64,000 bases of DNA, taken from Nocardia arizonensis. Its GTDB lineage: Bacteria; Actinomycetota; Actinomycetes; Mycobacteriales; Mycobacteriaceae. The translations under genes and the position numbers were made by a program. This document shows positions 34,200 through 43,130 of the stretch, piece by piece (position 1 is the first letter of the stretch; the number at the start of each line of letters is the position of its first letter). Location: positions 114,770 to 178,769 of the forward strand of contig NZ_LGYZ01000083.1 in assembly GCF_001310275.1 (NCBI RefSeq), written 5' to 3'. The notes under the pieces are model-generated. The model was not told the origin of the DNA. It did not search any database and saw only the letters and a list, made by a program, of their open reading frames with translations.

Positions 34200-37100
34200 C
34201 AGCCCCGCTCCCGCAGTCGGACCGCTTCGCTGAACTTGGCGGTCATCTCGCGCGTCGCAACCACGGTCAGGTCACGGTATCGTTGCAGCACTCGGCCGTG
34301 CACGTCGCACGCGCTGACGGTCACCATCACCTGTGGTGCGTTGGGATGCGGACGCAGATCATCGACGACAGCGATGAACGGGCTGTCGTCCGGCAGCGGG
34401 GCGTAGTACTCGATCCGGCCGACGGCCAGCGGCAGGCAGCCCGCACCCAGGAACCACACGCCCAGCAGCGAGCCTGCTTGGACGACGACGTCGGACAGCA
34501 CGGGGTTGTGCAGCGCGCCCGCGTAGTTGCCCCCTCCGATCGGCGTTGCGGGCAGACGGCATTCCACCACCAGCTGCCGCTCTCGGCGCTGGATCAGCCG
34601 CCGTACCCCTTGCAGGAGCGGACCGTGGAACAGATAGGCGTCCTGGTAGACCTCGAGGCCGTCCTCGGGTCCCTGGCCCGTGGGATACTCCGGCCATCCC
34701 GGCATCACCGGCGCGGGCGCGGCTTCGGAGGCGAGCACGAACGTGCCCGCGAAATAGGACGGTGACGTCGTCGCGCCGGACTCGGAACCTCTGATCCGCG
34801 CCTCGATTGTCAGCCTGCCACCCGCCTGCGCACCTGCGCTGACGTCGAGTCGATAGTCGCGCTCGCAGCCGCCGTCGAACACGATTCCCTTGAGGACTTC
34901 GAATCCCGAGCATTCGATGACCCGCAGGCCGGGATTGGCGTGCTCGAGCACATTGATCGCCCAGCCGAGTCCGGCGGTGGCCGGAAGCACCGGGAACCGG
35001 CCGACCCGGTGGTCGTTGACGACCGGATCGTCGGCCAGCGCTCCGAGGTCCCGATGGGCGGTGAACGGCGCCGTCGCGATCGGGTCAGCGGGGGCGAGCG
35101 GGGTCGGCGGACCTATCAGCACCGATACATCGGCAGCTCGCGTCGGGGTGAATTGCGCGGCGAACATCCGCGCGCCGACATCCGGGCTCAGCAGCGGAAT
35201 ACCCCTGCTTACAAACACTTCTCGCAGCTCGGGCGTGACCATGCCGCCGTCCCAGGCGCCCCAATTGATCGTGGTGATCCGATCGGCGTGCCCGTGCCTC
35301 TTCCAGCTCATCGCCACCCGGTTCAGTGCTTCGTTGGCGACCGCGTAGTCCGCCTGCCCCGGATTGCCCAACACACCCGCAACGGAGCCGAACAGAATCA
35401 CGTGCCTGAGTGTGGCATTGGCGAGGGCCGTGACGACATTGTGGAGACCATCCAATTTGGTCGACAGCACGGTGCTGATATCAGCGGCGGTCTTCGTCGC
35501 CAACAGCCGGTCGGCTAGCGCCCCCGCCCCGTGCACGATACCGGTTGCGCGAGTGTCGTATTCCGCCAGAATGCGTTTCGTCGCGTCGGCATCGGTGATG
35601 TCGACAGCGAGATAACGCACCGCCGCCCCCGTCCGCGTGACGGCGTCGAGGGTCGATCGGATCTCACGCTGCGCCAGCAGATCCCGAACGATCGGATCGA
35701 CCTTCCCAGGCGTCGGGTCGTCCCCGGCGGCACGCAGCGCTTCGATCGCCGCCCGCTTGAGGTCATCGTCCGCGATCCCCGAGGCCCACCACGGCTCGTC
35801 GGTGAGGACAGTCCGGCCGAGTAAGACGAACGTACAAGACCGACGGGCGGCGAGTTCCCGCACACACCACGCCGTTACCCCCCGCCCGCCGCCGGTCACA
35901 ACCAGTACATCGTCTTCGGTGAGGGTGGATTCCGCCTCATCCTCGGTTGTGGCGTCGACCGGGCTCGGCACAAGCGTCCAACGGGCACGGTCGGCATCGA
36001 TGGCGACTTCGCGAATATCGGCCGCCGCATCGGCCAGTTCGGCCACAACCATCGCGACACCAACCTCGTCGTCGAGTCGAGGTGAGAGGTCGACTGTCCT
36101 ACAGAAGAGGGTAGGTGCCTCTCGGGCAAGGGTTTTCACCAGCCCGCTGACGCCGCCGACAACCGATTCCGCCGCGGTCCGGTCGCCTCTGTGGCCCAGC
36201 GCGCCATCGATGCGAGTGACCGTGACGAAGGCCGCTCGGGTCCCTGCGGCGGCGGTCTTCTCCAGTCGGTTGTGCACCAGCTTCGCGGTGAAGACGGCAT
36301 CCGCGAGCCGAGACGCGCTGACGTGCCACCGCCTGTCCGCGGGCAGCGCCATCACGCAGAGGTCCAGCCTGGTGAGTTGTTCCACCGGGACCGCGAGTGC
36401 GTCATGGACCGCGCTTCCATCCCATGTGGACACGCCGCTATCGTTCCCGGCCCGCACGCTCGCCATGTGCACCGTCCACCCGTCTGCCTCCAAGTGGGCC
36501 GCGAGCGCGCCCGCCGTGTTGTCGCCGCAATCGACGATCAGCGCCACCGGCCCGTCGGCAAAGGGCTGCGCGAGGCTGTCGATAGCGGGGAGCCGGACCC
36601 GCTCGATACGCAGCAAGGTCGGGGCGATATCGGCAGGCCGAGGCACCTCTACTGCCGAATCCTCAACCTCCACAACATCATTCACGACACCACCGGCCAC
36701 GCCCACATCCGCACCGACAACGAAACCTACGATGTCACCCAACGTCCGCAACTCCGCGGCCCGCTCCGTACCCACCGCGGGCACACCATCGATCCGCTCA
36801 GCCAACGCACCCAGAATCTGCACCCGCTTGATCGAATCCACCCCCAGATCCGCCTCCAGATCCATCGACATGTCCAACATCTCCACCGGATAACCCGTCT
36901 TCTCCGCAACCACCCCGACCAACACCGACTCCACCACCGACACCTCCACCCCCACAACACCATTCACGACACCACCGGCCACGCCGACCTGCGCGGGTAC
37001 CGACAGCCCGACTGCTCCGGGTCCCGATTCGCGCGCCACATCGGTGTGACCGTTCGCGGACCCGATTCCTGATCGATGGCCGGTCGGTAACGGGGCTTCG

Positions 37101-40100
37101 GGCAGGGTGACCGCGCCCGCACCCTCGTCGTCGGTCGACACCGTTCCGTCGCTGTTATGTTCGTACGTGGGAAGAACGGCGGGCGACACATCGCGTTCGA
37201 GAGCCGTCAGCGAGTCGAGGATCTCGTTCACCCGGGTATGAGCGCGGCCGATCGCCAGGCTCTGTTCTGTGATGGCATGCACGGTGTCGTGTAGTCGCCC
37301 GTCCGCTGTGCCGGACCGCTGGGCCTCGCGGAGCGCGTTGACCAGCTCCCTGGTGATTTCCAGCTGCCCTTCGGTATAGCGGTCGTGCAGGATCAGGTGC
37401 TGGCGGGCAATCTCCTCCGGACGGACTTCGTGCCGACCGTTGCGGTGGGCGTCGACGGCGGGGAGGAGCCAGGACGGCTCCGTGTGCTGATCGGGCACCG
37501 GTGTTTCGGACGGCGGCAGCGCTTCGTACGACCGAGGCGCGGAAGCCTCGGTGGGAGTCCGCGTCTCGGCCATGGCCACTCCTCGGGCCTCGGCCTGCGC
37601 GACGGCCTCCAATACGGTGGGCTCCGCGATCGCCGCGCGGTAGCGGTCTCGACGGGTATCCGCCACGTAGTCGTGGCCGGTCAACTGGACAACCATGCCC
37701 TCGGCCGCACGCGCAGTGAGCGGTGCCGCGTCGTGCCGATGCAGGTCGGTGATCGGAGCGCCGAGTACGGCAAGGTTCAGCGCGGCCTTCTTCAGCGCGA
37801 CGTCACTGTCACCGGCGGGTCCCCGGTCGGTGGCTATGGCGACCACCCCCTCGCCCAACGTCCGACGTACGAACTGGGTCAGCACACTCTTGGGCCCGAA
37901 CTCGACGAACACGGTGCACCCGTCGGCGCGCATGGCTTCCAGTCCGCGCACGAACTCGACGGTCCTGAGTAGCTGCTCGGTCAGCACGCGCCGGTTGGTG
38001 GCGACTCGGGCCCCGTACTTGCCGCCCTCGGAATTCGCGTAGACCGGAGACCGAGGCGCACGCACGGTGACGTTCTTCACCGCCTTGCGGAAGGGCTCAA
38101 CGGCGTGAGCGACGTACCGGGTGTGGAAGGCGCCGGATACCGACAGTTCCCGCACGGTCAGCCCGCGCTTCCGACATGCCGCGACGAGTTCGGCCACGGC
38201 CGCGGTCCCGCCGCCGACCACGACCTGATCCGGCGCGTTGTGGTTGCAGATGTCGACATCCGAGTGCTCGCGGAGGATTTCGGTGATCTGCTCGCGCGAG
38301 GTTTCAACCGCCGCCATCGTGCCGGTGTCGATGCCGTCGTCCGGATCGCAGGCGGCCATCGCGTCGCCGCGGGCCTTGGCCAACGTGAACAGATCGGCGT
38401 CCTCGAGGGCACCGGCAGCCCACAGAGCGGTCAACTCACCGAAGCTGTGACCCATGAACCCCGCACACCGCAGACCGCGCTCGGTCAGGAACCGGTACTG
38501 GCCCACCGACAGGGCGGCGATGGCGGGCTGCGCGTAGTCGGTGCGCCGCAATGTCGCTTCCTGCGCTATTCGCTGCTCCGGATCGAATACCGGAGGCGGG
38601 AACACCACGCTTGCCAGCGGCCGCGTCGAATCGGTAAATACGGCGTTGGCCTCGTCGAAGGCGGTGGCGACCGTGGGGTTGTTCAGCAGGGCTGTCAGGC
38701 CCATGTTCACGTATTGGCTGCCCTGTCCTGCGAACAGCGCACCGATCTTCAGATCCGGCATCGCACGGAGTCGGAAGAGGATCCCCTTAGGATGGGAGAA
38801 CTCCTCGATCGACCTGGTCCCGCTCAGCTCGTCGGCTGCCAGTGCGCGCAGCGTCTCGGCCTCGTGCTCCCCGCGTGCGACAAATCCTATCCGAGCGTGC
38901 TCGGCCGGAATGCCCGCATCCCCGTTGGGGGGTGTACCGGAGCGGAGCAGGTGTACCAGCTCGGCCACGTCTGCGGCATGCCACAGATGGACGCGGGCGC
39001 CGCGATGCAGCGTGCTCGGCCCGTTCCGATCGGAATTCGTCTCCTCCAGCACCACGTGGAAGTTCGTGCCGCCGAAGCCCATCGCCGACGCAGACGCCCG
39101 CCGCCGCGGTCGTCGAGGGTCGCGTATCCACGGGCGGGTTCTGGTATTGACGTAGAATGGCGACTTCTCATCGAGTGCTCTATTGGGCGTGGTGACATTG
39201 ATGGTCGGGGGCAGCACCTTGTGGTGCAGCGCGAGCGCCAGCTTGATCAGACTCGCGGCGCCCGCCGCCCCCTTCGTATGGCCGATCTGCGATTTCACGC
39301 TACCGATCGCGGCATAGCCGGTTTCGCCGGTCTCCTCGCGAAGTACCGCGGTCAGTGCGGTGAGCTCTGTGTGGTCACCGACTGTCGTACCGGTCGCATG
39401 GGCCTCGAACAGTTCGACCGACGCGGGCGAGCAATCGGCATCCTCGTAGGCACGACGCAGCGCTGCCTGCTGTCCCTCTGCGCGGGGAGCGTAGATACTC
39501 TTGAACCGGCCATCGCTGGATGAGCCCATCCCCCGGATCACCGCGTAGACGCGATCACCGTCACGCCGCGCGTCCTCCAGCCGTTTGAGCGCGAGCATTC
39601 CGATACCTTCACCGACGAGCGTGCCGTCGGCGGCGTCATCGAGGGGTTTGATAACGCCGGACCGCGACAGCGCGCCGACTTTACTGAAGCACATGTAGCC
39701 GAAGATCGAGTTCTCGGTATCGCAGCCGCCGGTGATCATCATGTCGGCACGTCCCGAGACCAGCTCGCTGATCGCCACGTGCACCGCGGACAGCGAACTC
39801 GCGCACGCCGCGTCGACAGTGCAATTCATTCCACCGAGATCGAGGCGGTTGGCCACTCGGCCTGCGATCACATTTCCCAGCAGCCCCGGAAACGAATTCT
39901 CCTCCCAGGGTGCGAATGCCGCCGTGTACTTCTCGGCGATACGTTCGGCGTCCGACTGTGTGAGACCGCAGCTGCGCACGACCTCCTTCAGCACCGGAGT
40001 CGACAGACGGGCAGCGAGTGGATGCGACAGTGTCGTCGGCCCGGCCACGCCGAGTACGACGCCTGTGCGCTGTGGGCGGTACCAGTCAGATCCGATCGCC

Positions 40101-40465
40101 CCGGCGTCGGCGAGCACGTCGCGCGCGACGAGCAAGCTCAACAGCTGGACGACCGTGGTGACTTCGAGCTGGTTCGGTGGCACCCTGAATTCGGTGGCGC
40201 TGAACGGCACCTCGGGGAGGAAACCGCCCCGTCGGCAGTAGGTCTTGTCCGGCGCCGTCGGGTCCTCGTCGTAGTAGTCGTCGAGGTTCCAACGCGACGG
40301 CGGCACCTCGGAGGTGCAGTCGACCGCGTCGGTGATGTTCTGCCAGAACTCCCGGACATTGCGCGCCATGGGAAACAACCCGGACAGACCCACGATGGCG
40401 ATCGGGTTGTCCGCGAGGCGTCGCGCGGTGGCGCGCACGCCATCGTCGCTATTCGGATGGTTCAC
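34199..40465 (-). CDS. Iterative type I polyketide synthase, PUFA-synthase-like (KS-AT-ACP-KR-DH)
   Basis: 2088 residues from the GTG behind AGGGGGAT. KS about 20-450, with active Cys221 in DAACASS and His in EAHATGT and IGHTKGA. AT about 570-880, with Ser in GHSFGEL near 673. One ACP about 1170-1250, with the PfaA-style GVDSIKR (Ser1211). KR about 1515-1770, with TGGGRGVTAW and GQADYAVANEA. C-terminal hotdog dehydratase about 1800-2088, with NDHRVGRFPVLP. No methyltransferase, enoyl reductase, phosphopantetheinyl transferase or thioesterase. The layout is that of PfaA/heterocyst-glycolipid-type synthases that build an acyl chain iteratively. It overlaps both neighbours, so SGNH hydrolase, synthase and dehydratase form one transcript. 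Confidence 0.9.
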   Translation of the reverse strand: MNHPNSDDGVRATARRLADNPIAIVGLSGLFPMARNVREFWQNITDAVDCTSEVPPSRWNLDDYYDEDPTAPDKTYCRRGGFLPEVPFSATEFRVPPNQLEVTTVVQLLSLLVARDVLADAGAIGSDWYRPQRTGVVLGVAGPTTLSHPLAARLSTPVLKEVVRSCGLTQSDAERIAEKYTAAFAPWEENSFPGLLGNVIAGRVANRLDLGGMNCTVDAACASSLSAVHVAISELVSGRADMMITGGCDTENSIFGYMCFSKVGALSRSGVIKPLDDAADGTLVGEGIGMLALKRLEDARRDGDRVYAVIRGMGSSSDGRFKSIYAPRAEGQQAALRRAYEDADCSPASVELFEAHATGTTVGDHTELTALTAVLREETGETGYAAIGSVKSQIGHTKGAAGAASLIKLALALHHKVLPPTINVTTPNRALDEKSPFYVNTRTRPWIRDPRRPRRRASASAMGFGGTNFHVVLEETNSDRNGPSTLHRGARVHLWHAADVAELVHLLRSGTPPNGDAGIPAEHARIGFVARGEHEAETLRALAADELSGTRSIEEFSHPKGILFRLRAMPDLKIGALFAGQGSQYVNMGLTALLNNPTVATAFDEANAVFTDSTRPLASVVFPPPVFDPEQRIAQEATLRRTDYAQPAIAALSVGQYRFLTERGLRCAGFMGHSFGELTALWAAGALEDADLFTLAKARGDAMAACDPDDGIDTGTMAAVETSREQITEILREHSDVDICNHNAPDQVVVGGGTAAVAELVAACRKRGLTVRELSVSGAFHTRYVAHAVEPFRKAVKNVTVRAPRSPVYANSEGGKYGARVATNRRVLTEQLLRTVEFVRGLEAMRADGCTVFVEFGPKSVLTQFVRRTLGEGVVAIATDRGPAGDSDVALKKAALNLAVLGAPITDLHRHDAAPLTARAAEGMVVQLTGHDYVADTRRDRYRAAIAEPTVLEAVAQAEARGVAMAETRTPTEASAPRSYEALPPSETPVPDQHTEPSWLLPAVDAHRNGRHEVRPEEIARQHLILHDRYTEGQLEITRELVNALREAQRSGTADGRLHDTVHAITEQSLAIGRAHTRVNEILDSLTALERDVSPAVLPTYEHNSDGTVSTDDEGAGAVTLPEAPLPTGHRSGIGSANGHTDVARESGPGAVGLSVPAQVGVAGGVVNGVVGVEVSVVESVLVGVVAEKTGYPVEMLDMSMDLEADLGVDSIKRVQILGALAERIDGVPAVGTERAAELRTLGDIVGFVVGADVGVAGGVVNDVVEVEDSAVEVPRPADIAPTLLRIERVRLPAIDSLAQPFADGPVALIVDCGDNTAGALAAHLEADGWTVHMASVRAGNDSGVSTWDGSAVHDALAVPVEQLTRLDLCVMALPADRRWHVSASRLADAVFTAKLVHNRLEKTAAAGTRAAFVTVTRIDGALGHRGDRTAAESVVGGVSGLVKTLAREAPTLFCRTVDLSPRLDDEVGVAMVVAELADAAADIREVAIDADRARWTLVPSPVDATTEDEAESTLTEDDVLVVTGGGRGVTAWCVRELAARRSCTFVLLGRTVLTDEPWWASGIADDDLKRAAIEALRAAGDDPTPGKVDPIVRDLLAQREIRSTLDAVTRTGAAVRYLAVDITDADATKRILAEYDTRATGIVHGAGALADRLLATKTAADISTVLSTKLDGLHNVVTALANATLRHVILFGSVAGVLGNPGQADYAVANEALNRVAMSWKRHGHADRITTINWGAWDGGMVTPELREVFVSRGIPLLSPDVGARMFAAQFTPTRAADVSVLIGPPTPLAPADPIATAPFTAHRDLGALADDPVVNDHRVGRFPVLPATAGLGWAINVLEHANPGLRVIECSGFEVLKGIVFDGGCERDYRLDVSAGAQAGGRLTIEARIRGSESGATTSPSYFAGTFVLASEAAPAPVMPGWPEYPTGQGPEDGLEVYQDAYLFHGPLLQGVRRLIQRRERQLVVECRLPATPIGGGNYAGALHNPVLSDVVVQAGSLLGVWFLGAGCLPLAVGRIEYYAPLPDDSPFIAVVDDLRPHPNAPQVMVTVSACDVHGRVLQRYRDLTVVATREMTAKFSEAVRLRERG
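36667..36706. repeat. Direct repeat, copy 1, flanking the single ACP
   Basis: About 38 bases, nearly identical to the stretch at 36951-36989; they encode the linker VGVAGGVVN(D/G)VV on each side of the only ACP of the synthase. The copies are about 280 bases apart, roughly one ACP unit. PUFA synthases usually carry several tandem ACPs joined by repeated linkers, so this looks like an array reduced to one unit, in the genome or in the assembly. Confidence 0.75.
36951..36989. repeat. Direct repeat, copy 2, flanking the single ACP
   Basis: Partner of the repeat at 36667-36706, with two or three base differences. The DNA between the copies uses G-ended and T-ended codons (GTG, TTG, GGT, CGG on the coding strand) much more than the rest of the synthase gene, so the ACP cassette may have a separate history. 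Confidence 0.75.
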
Positions 40466-41108
40466 GGTATCCCCCTGTTTCGAGTACTTTCCTGCTGCCG
40501 CGCGGCGGAACGTGCACCGCACGGGCTTCATCGATGAGCTCTGCCATCGCGATGCCGATGATCTGGTGACCAGCGGGACTCGGATGCATTCCGTCCGGGC
40601 ACCACATCACCGGATCTGCGGTGATCGGCGCGTTCGCCAGGTCAAGGCATACGAGGCCGAACTCCTGAACGAGTGTGTCGATATAACTGTTCGCTTCGGC
40701 GAATCGCGCGCGCAGCACAGAAACGGAGGCGGCGTCGAGACCGGGAAGTCGATCAGGAATAGCGGGCCAATTAGTGGTGAAGACCAGCCGACCCGGCTGT
40801 GCGAGGCCGGAGTAGATCCGCTGGAGGTTGCGCTCGAAACGGTCACGGTGGTAGTCGGCGATCAGGTCGTTCCCGCCCACGATCACACCTGTGAGCGGAG
40901 CTGGGCACTCGAGCGCGACCGGCAACTGCCGGTCGACGACATCCTGTGTTGTGGCGCCATACGCACCGAGATTCAGGATTCCACCCGAAATACCCAGCTC
41001 TTTCGTCATCGTCGTGATGAACCCCGCGAAGGAGCCGTCAGGCCGGACAGAGCCGCCCCGCCCCTCCGCGAAGCTGTCCCCGATTACGGTCAGCTCGAGG
41101 TCTTCCAT
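40449..41108 (-). CDS. SGNH/GDSL-family hydrolase
   Basis: 219 residues from the ATG at 41108 with GGGGAG upstream. Block I TVIGDSFAEG carries the nucleophile Ser, block III VGGNDLI the Asn, and block V DGMHPSPAGH the catalytic Asp and His. No signal peptide, so it acts in the cytoplasm. Its end overlaps the start of the polyketide synthase by 17 bases. Likely roles are release of the acyl chain from the ACP or transfer/hydrolysis of an ester in the product; the synthase itself lacks a thioesterase. Confidence 0.85.
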   Translation of the reverse strand: MEDLELTVIGDSFAEGRGGSVRPDGSFAGFITTMTKELGISGGILNLGAYGATTQDVVDRQLPVALECPAPLTGVIVGGNDLIADYHRDRFERNLQRIYSGLAQPGRLVFTTNWPAIPDRLPGLDAASVSVLRARFAEANSYIDTLVQEFGLVCLDLANAPITADPVMWCPDGMHPSPAGHQIIGIAMAELIDEARAVHVPPRGSRKVLETGGYREPSE

Positions 41109-41128
41109 CGTCGGTCGTCTCCCCCACG

Positions 41129-42337
41129 TCACGCCCGTTGCTGCCCACCCAACATCTCGGCCATCCGCTCCGGCGCGAAGAACTCCTCGCCGGTCATACC
41201 GCCGCCGATCATCGCGAAGAAGTCCTTGGCGTATTCGGGTTTCGCGCCGAGCGCCTGAAATACTGCCAGCAGCTGCGGCGTCAGCTCCAGCGTGGAAATA
41301 GAACACGTGAACTCGAAACTCGACCGCGATCTCGAATCCCGCTCGCGCTGGTATGCCGCCAATGCATCGGCCATCGAAACGTCTCCATTCAGGCCGTCGT
41401 GAATGCGGTCAGCGAGCAGTTCCGCATATTGGAATGCGTCCGAAATCCCGAGACCGGTGAGCGGGTCCCTGTGATATCCCGCGTCGCCGACCAGCGCCCA
41501 ACCGTCCCCGTAGGAGCGCCGATAGAAGTTGTCCGGATACCGCATTGCATAGAAGGCGTCCTCACGCCTGCCCTGTGTTGCCAATTCTTCCGCGAAATCT
41601 GGCACGATAGCCCGTGCAATCCGGTGAAAATTTCCTTCCACATCAGCACGGAAATCCGCCATCGCGTCGAGCTTGCGCATCACCGCCACTAATGTCAGAT
41701 CGTCGTTGGTAGGCCATATGCCGATCTGCTCGCGGTCACCGATCCTACTGTGGAAATCGGTCCGCAAACCGCTGAAATAGGTGTAGTAGACGAAACACTC
41801 CGCTGGCACCCGCTGATAGAACTCCGCGCCGACCGCCTCGGCCACGAAGGAATTGCTGCCATCCGCTCCGATCACGATCGTGGCCCGCTCCTCGCACAGA
41901 TCACCGCCCGCGGACGAGCCGCGAACGCCGACTACGCGATCGTCCTCGAAGACGAGCTCACGCACGGTGAAACCCTCGCGAACCTCGGCGCCCGCCGCAC
42001 GCGCGCCCTCGACCAATAACGCGTCGAGTACAGTCCGGCGCGGCGCACAGGTGATGTCGATGCCGTCGATGGGATCGGCGAAACCCCCGATCACGATGTC
42101 GCCGTATGACACAGTCATATGCTTTATCAAAGGCACGTTCGTGGCTACCAGATCATCGAGGAGACCCCAGTCGGATAATCGGGACAGACCCCGCTGCTGA
42201 ATGTAATGCGTCGATACGGTATCGCTCGGAAAAATGGAACGGTCCACGATGAGGACTCGATATCCCCTTTTCGCCAGCAACATACCGAGGGGAGATCCCG
42301 CACAGCGTGCCCCCACCACGATCGCATCATAGTTCAC
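41129..42337 (-). CDS. FAD-dependent oxidoreductase (geranylgeranyl reductase/monooxygenase-like)
   Basis: 402 residues from a GTG with AGGAGG four bases upstream. The dinucleotide-binding AIVVGARCAGSPLG is at the N-terminus; VIGADGSNSFVA and GDAGYHRDPLTGLGISDAF are the second and third FAD motifs of the PHBH fold. The tryptophan halogenase motif WxWxIP is absent. Members of this branch reduce or hydroxylate isoprenoid and polyketide chains. First gene of the minus-strand synthase operon, so it probably adjusts the oxidation state of the acyl chain. The spacer to the SGNH gene is 20 bases. Confidence 0.83.
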   Translation of the reverse strand: MNYDAIVVGARCAGSPLGMLLAKRGYRVLIVDRSIFPSDTVSTHYIQQRGLSRLSDWGLLDDLVATNVPLIKHMTVSYGDIVIGGFADPIDGIDITCAPRRTVLDALLVEGARAAGAEVREGFTVRELVFEDDRVVGVRGSSAGGDLCEERATIVIGADGSNSFVAEAVGAEFYQRVPAECFVYYTYFSGLRTDFHSRIGDREQIGIWPTNDDLTLVAVMRKLDAMADFRADVEGNFHRIARAIVPDFAEELATQGRREDAFYAMRYPDNFYRRSYGDGWALVGDAGYHRDPLTGLGISDAFQYAELLADRIHDGLNGDVSMADALAAYQRERDSRSRSSFEFTCSISTLELTPQLLAVFQALGAKPEYAKDFFAMIGGGMTGEEFFAPERMAEMLGGQQRA

Positions 42338-42574
42338 GTCGCCTCCTAGAGAAAACTCAACCCAGGACCGGCCGTCCCCCGGTGTCTTGCATGCGGTCCT
42401 CGACCACAACGACAGTCAACCGCACGATAGCCGAATTACCGATATGATGACTGTTTTCGATCGACAGATTCGCACAATCGATGGCGATCCCCCACTCCCT
42501 TCCACGCCCCGAGGAAGACAATAGTTAATTCGTTGTTCATCGAACGGTAGGTCGGCTGTGTCGTAATTCAATAC

Positions 42575-43108
42575 ATGGGGACCACAGGAAAAGAACCGAT
42601 TGCGGGAATGGCGGCCGCACAGGCGCATTTGCTGAACCTCGCAGGTGCTCGAACACCGGATTACGAGCAGATACGTCGGACCGTCGACAGAATCGTGCCG
42701 TTCGTCAATCTCGCCGGCATTCGCCTCACCGAACTCGGCGACGGTTCTGCGGTGGCCGAGTTACCCGCGCGCGAGAACATGTTGAACCACCTGGGAACGG
42801 TGCACGCGGGTGCACTGTTCCTGGCAGCTGAAGTCGCATGTGCAGGCGCGTTCTCCGGGGTGATCGCACCGAGGATCTCGCATGTTCGTACATTCGTGTT
42901 GCGCGATACGCGCATGTCGTTCCTGAGGGCCGGGCGCGGGCGTATCCGGGCCTTCGGGACAGTGAGCTCACCCGTACTGCGCGCTGTCGTACGTGCCCGG
43001 AGCGCGGAGCAGTTCGATATCTCGGGCAAGGCATTGCTGCGCGACGACACCGGCTCGCTCGTCGCGAAGGTCGACCTCGACTACCTGTGCCACCTCGCGG
43101 CAGGCTGA
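42575..43108 (+). CDS. PaaI/DUF4442-like hotdog thioesterase
   Basis: 177 residues. The hotdog helix NMLNHLGTVHAGALFLAAEVA carries the typical N-x-x-x-x-H-x-G signature of PaaI-type thioesterases near residue 72. It would hydrolyse an acyl-CoA or acyl-ACP. The ATG at 42575 lacks a strong ribosome site; an internal ATG eleven codons on is possible. It diverges from the flavoprotein gene across 237 bases, which should hold both promoters. It may be the off-loading or editing thioesterase for the polyketide system. Confidence 0.78.
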   Translation: MGTTGKEPIAGMAAAQAHLLNLAGARTPDYEQIRRTVDRIVPFVNLAGIRLTELGDGSAVAELPARENMLNHLGTVHAGALFLAAEVACAGAFSGVIAPRISHVRTFVLRDTRMSFLRAGRGRIRAFGTVSSPVLRAVVRARSAEQFDISGKALLRDDTGSLVAKVDLDYLCHLAAG

Positions 43109-43130
43109 CTGCTCGGGATCCGACCGGAAG

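Noticed and set aside
34199..40465. Enediyne polyketide synthase
   Set aside because: The domain order KS-AT-ACP-KR-DH is shared, but there is no C-terminal phosphopantetheinyl transferase and no enediyne cassette genes nearby; the ACP motif and the separate FabA-like dehydratase point to the PUFA/heterocyst-glycolipid type.
41129..42337. Flavin-dependent halogenase
   Set aside because: The FAD motifs fit the wider PHBH fold but the halogenase WxWxIP motif is absent.
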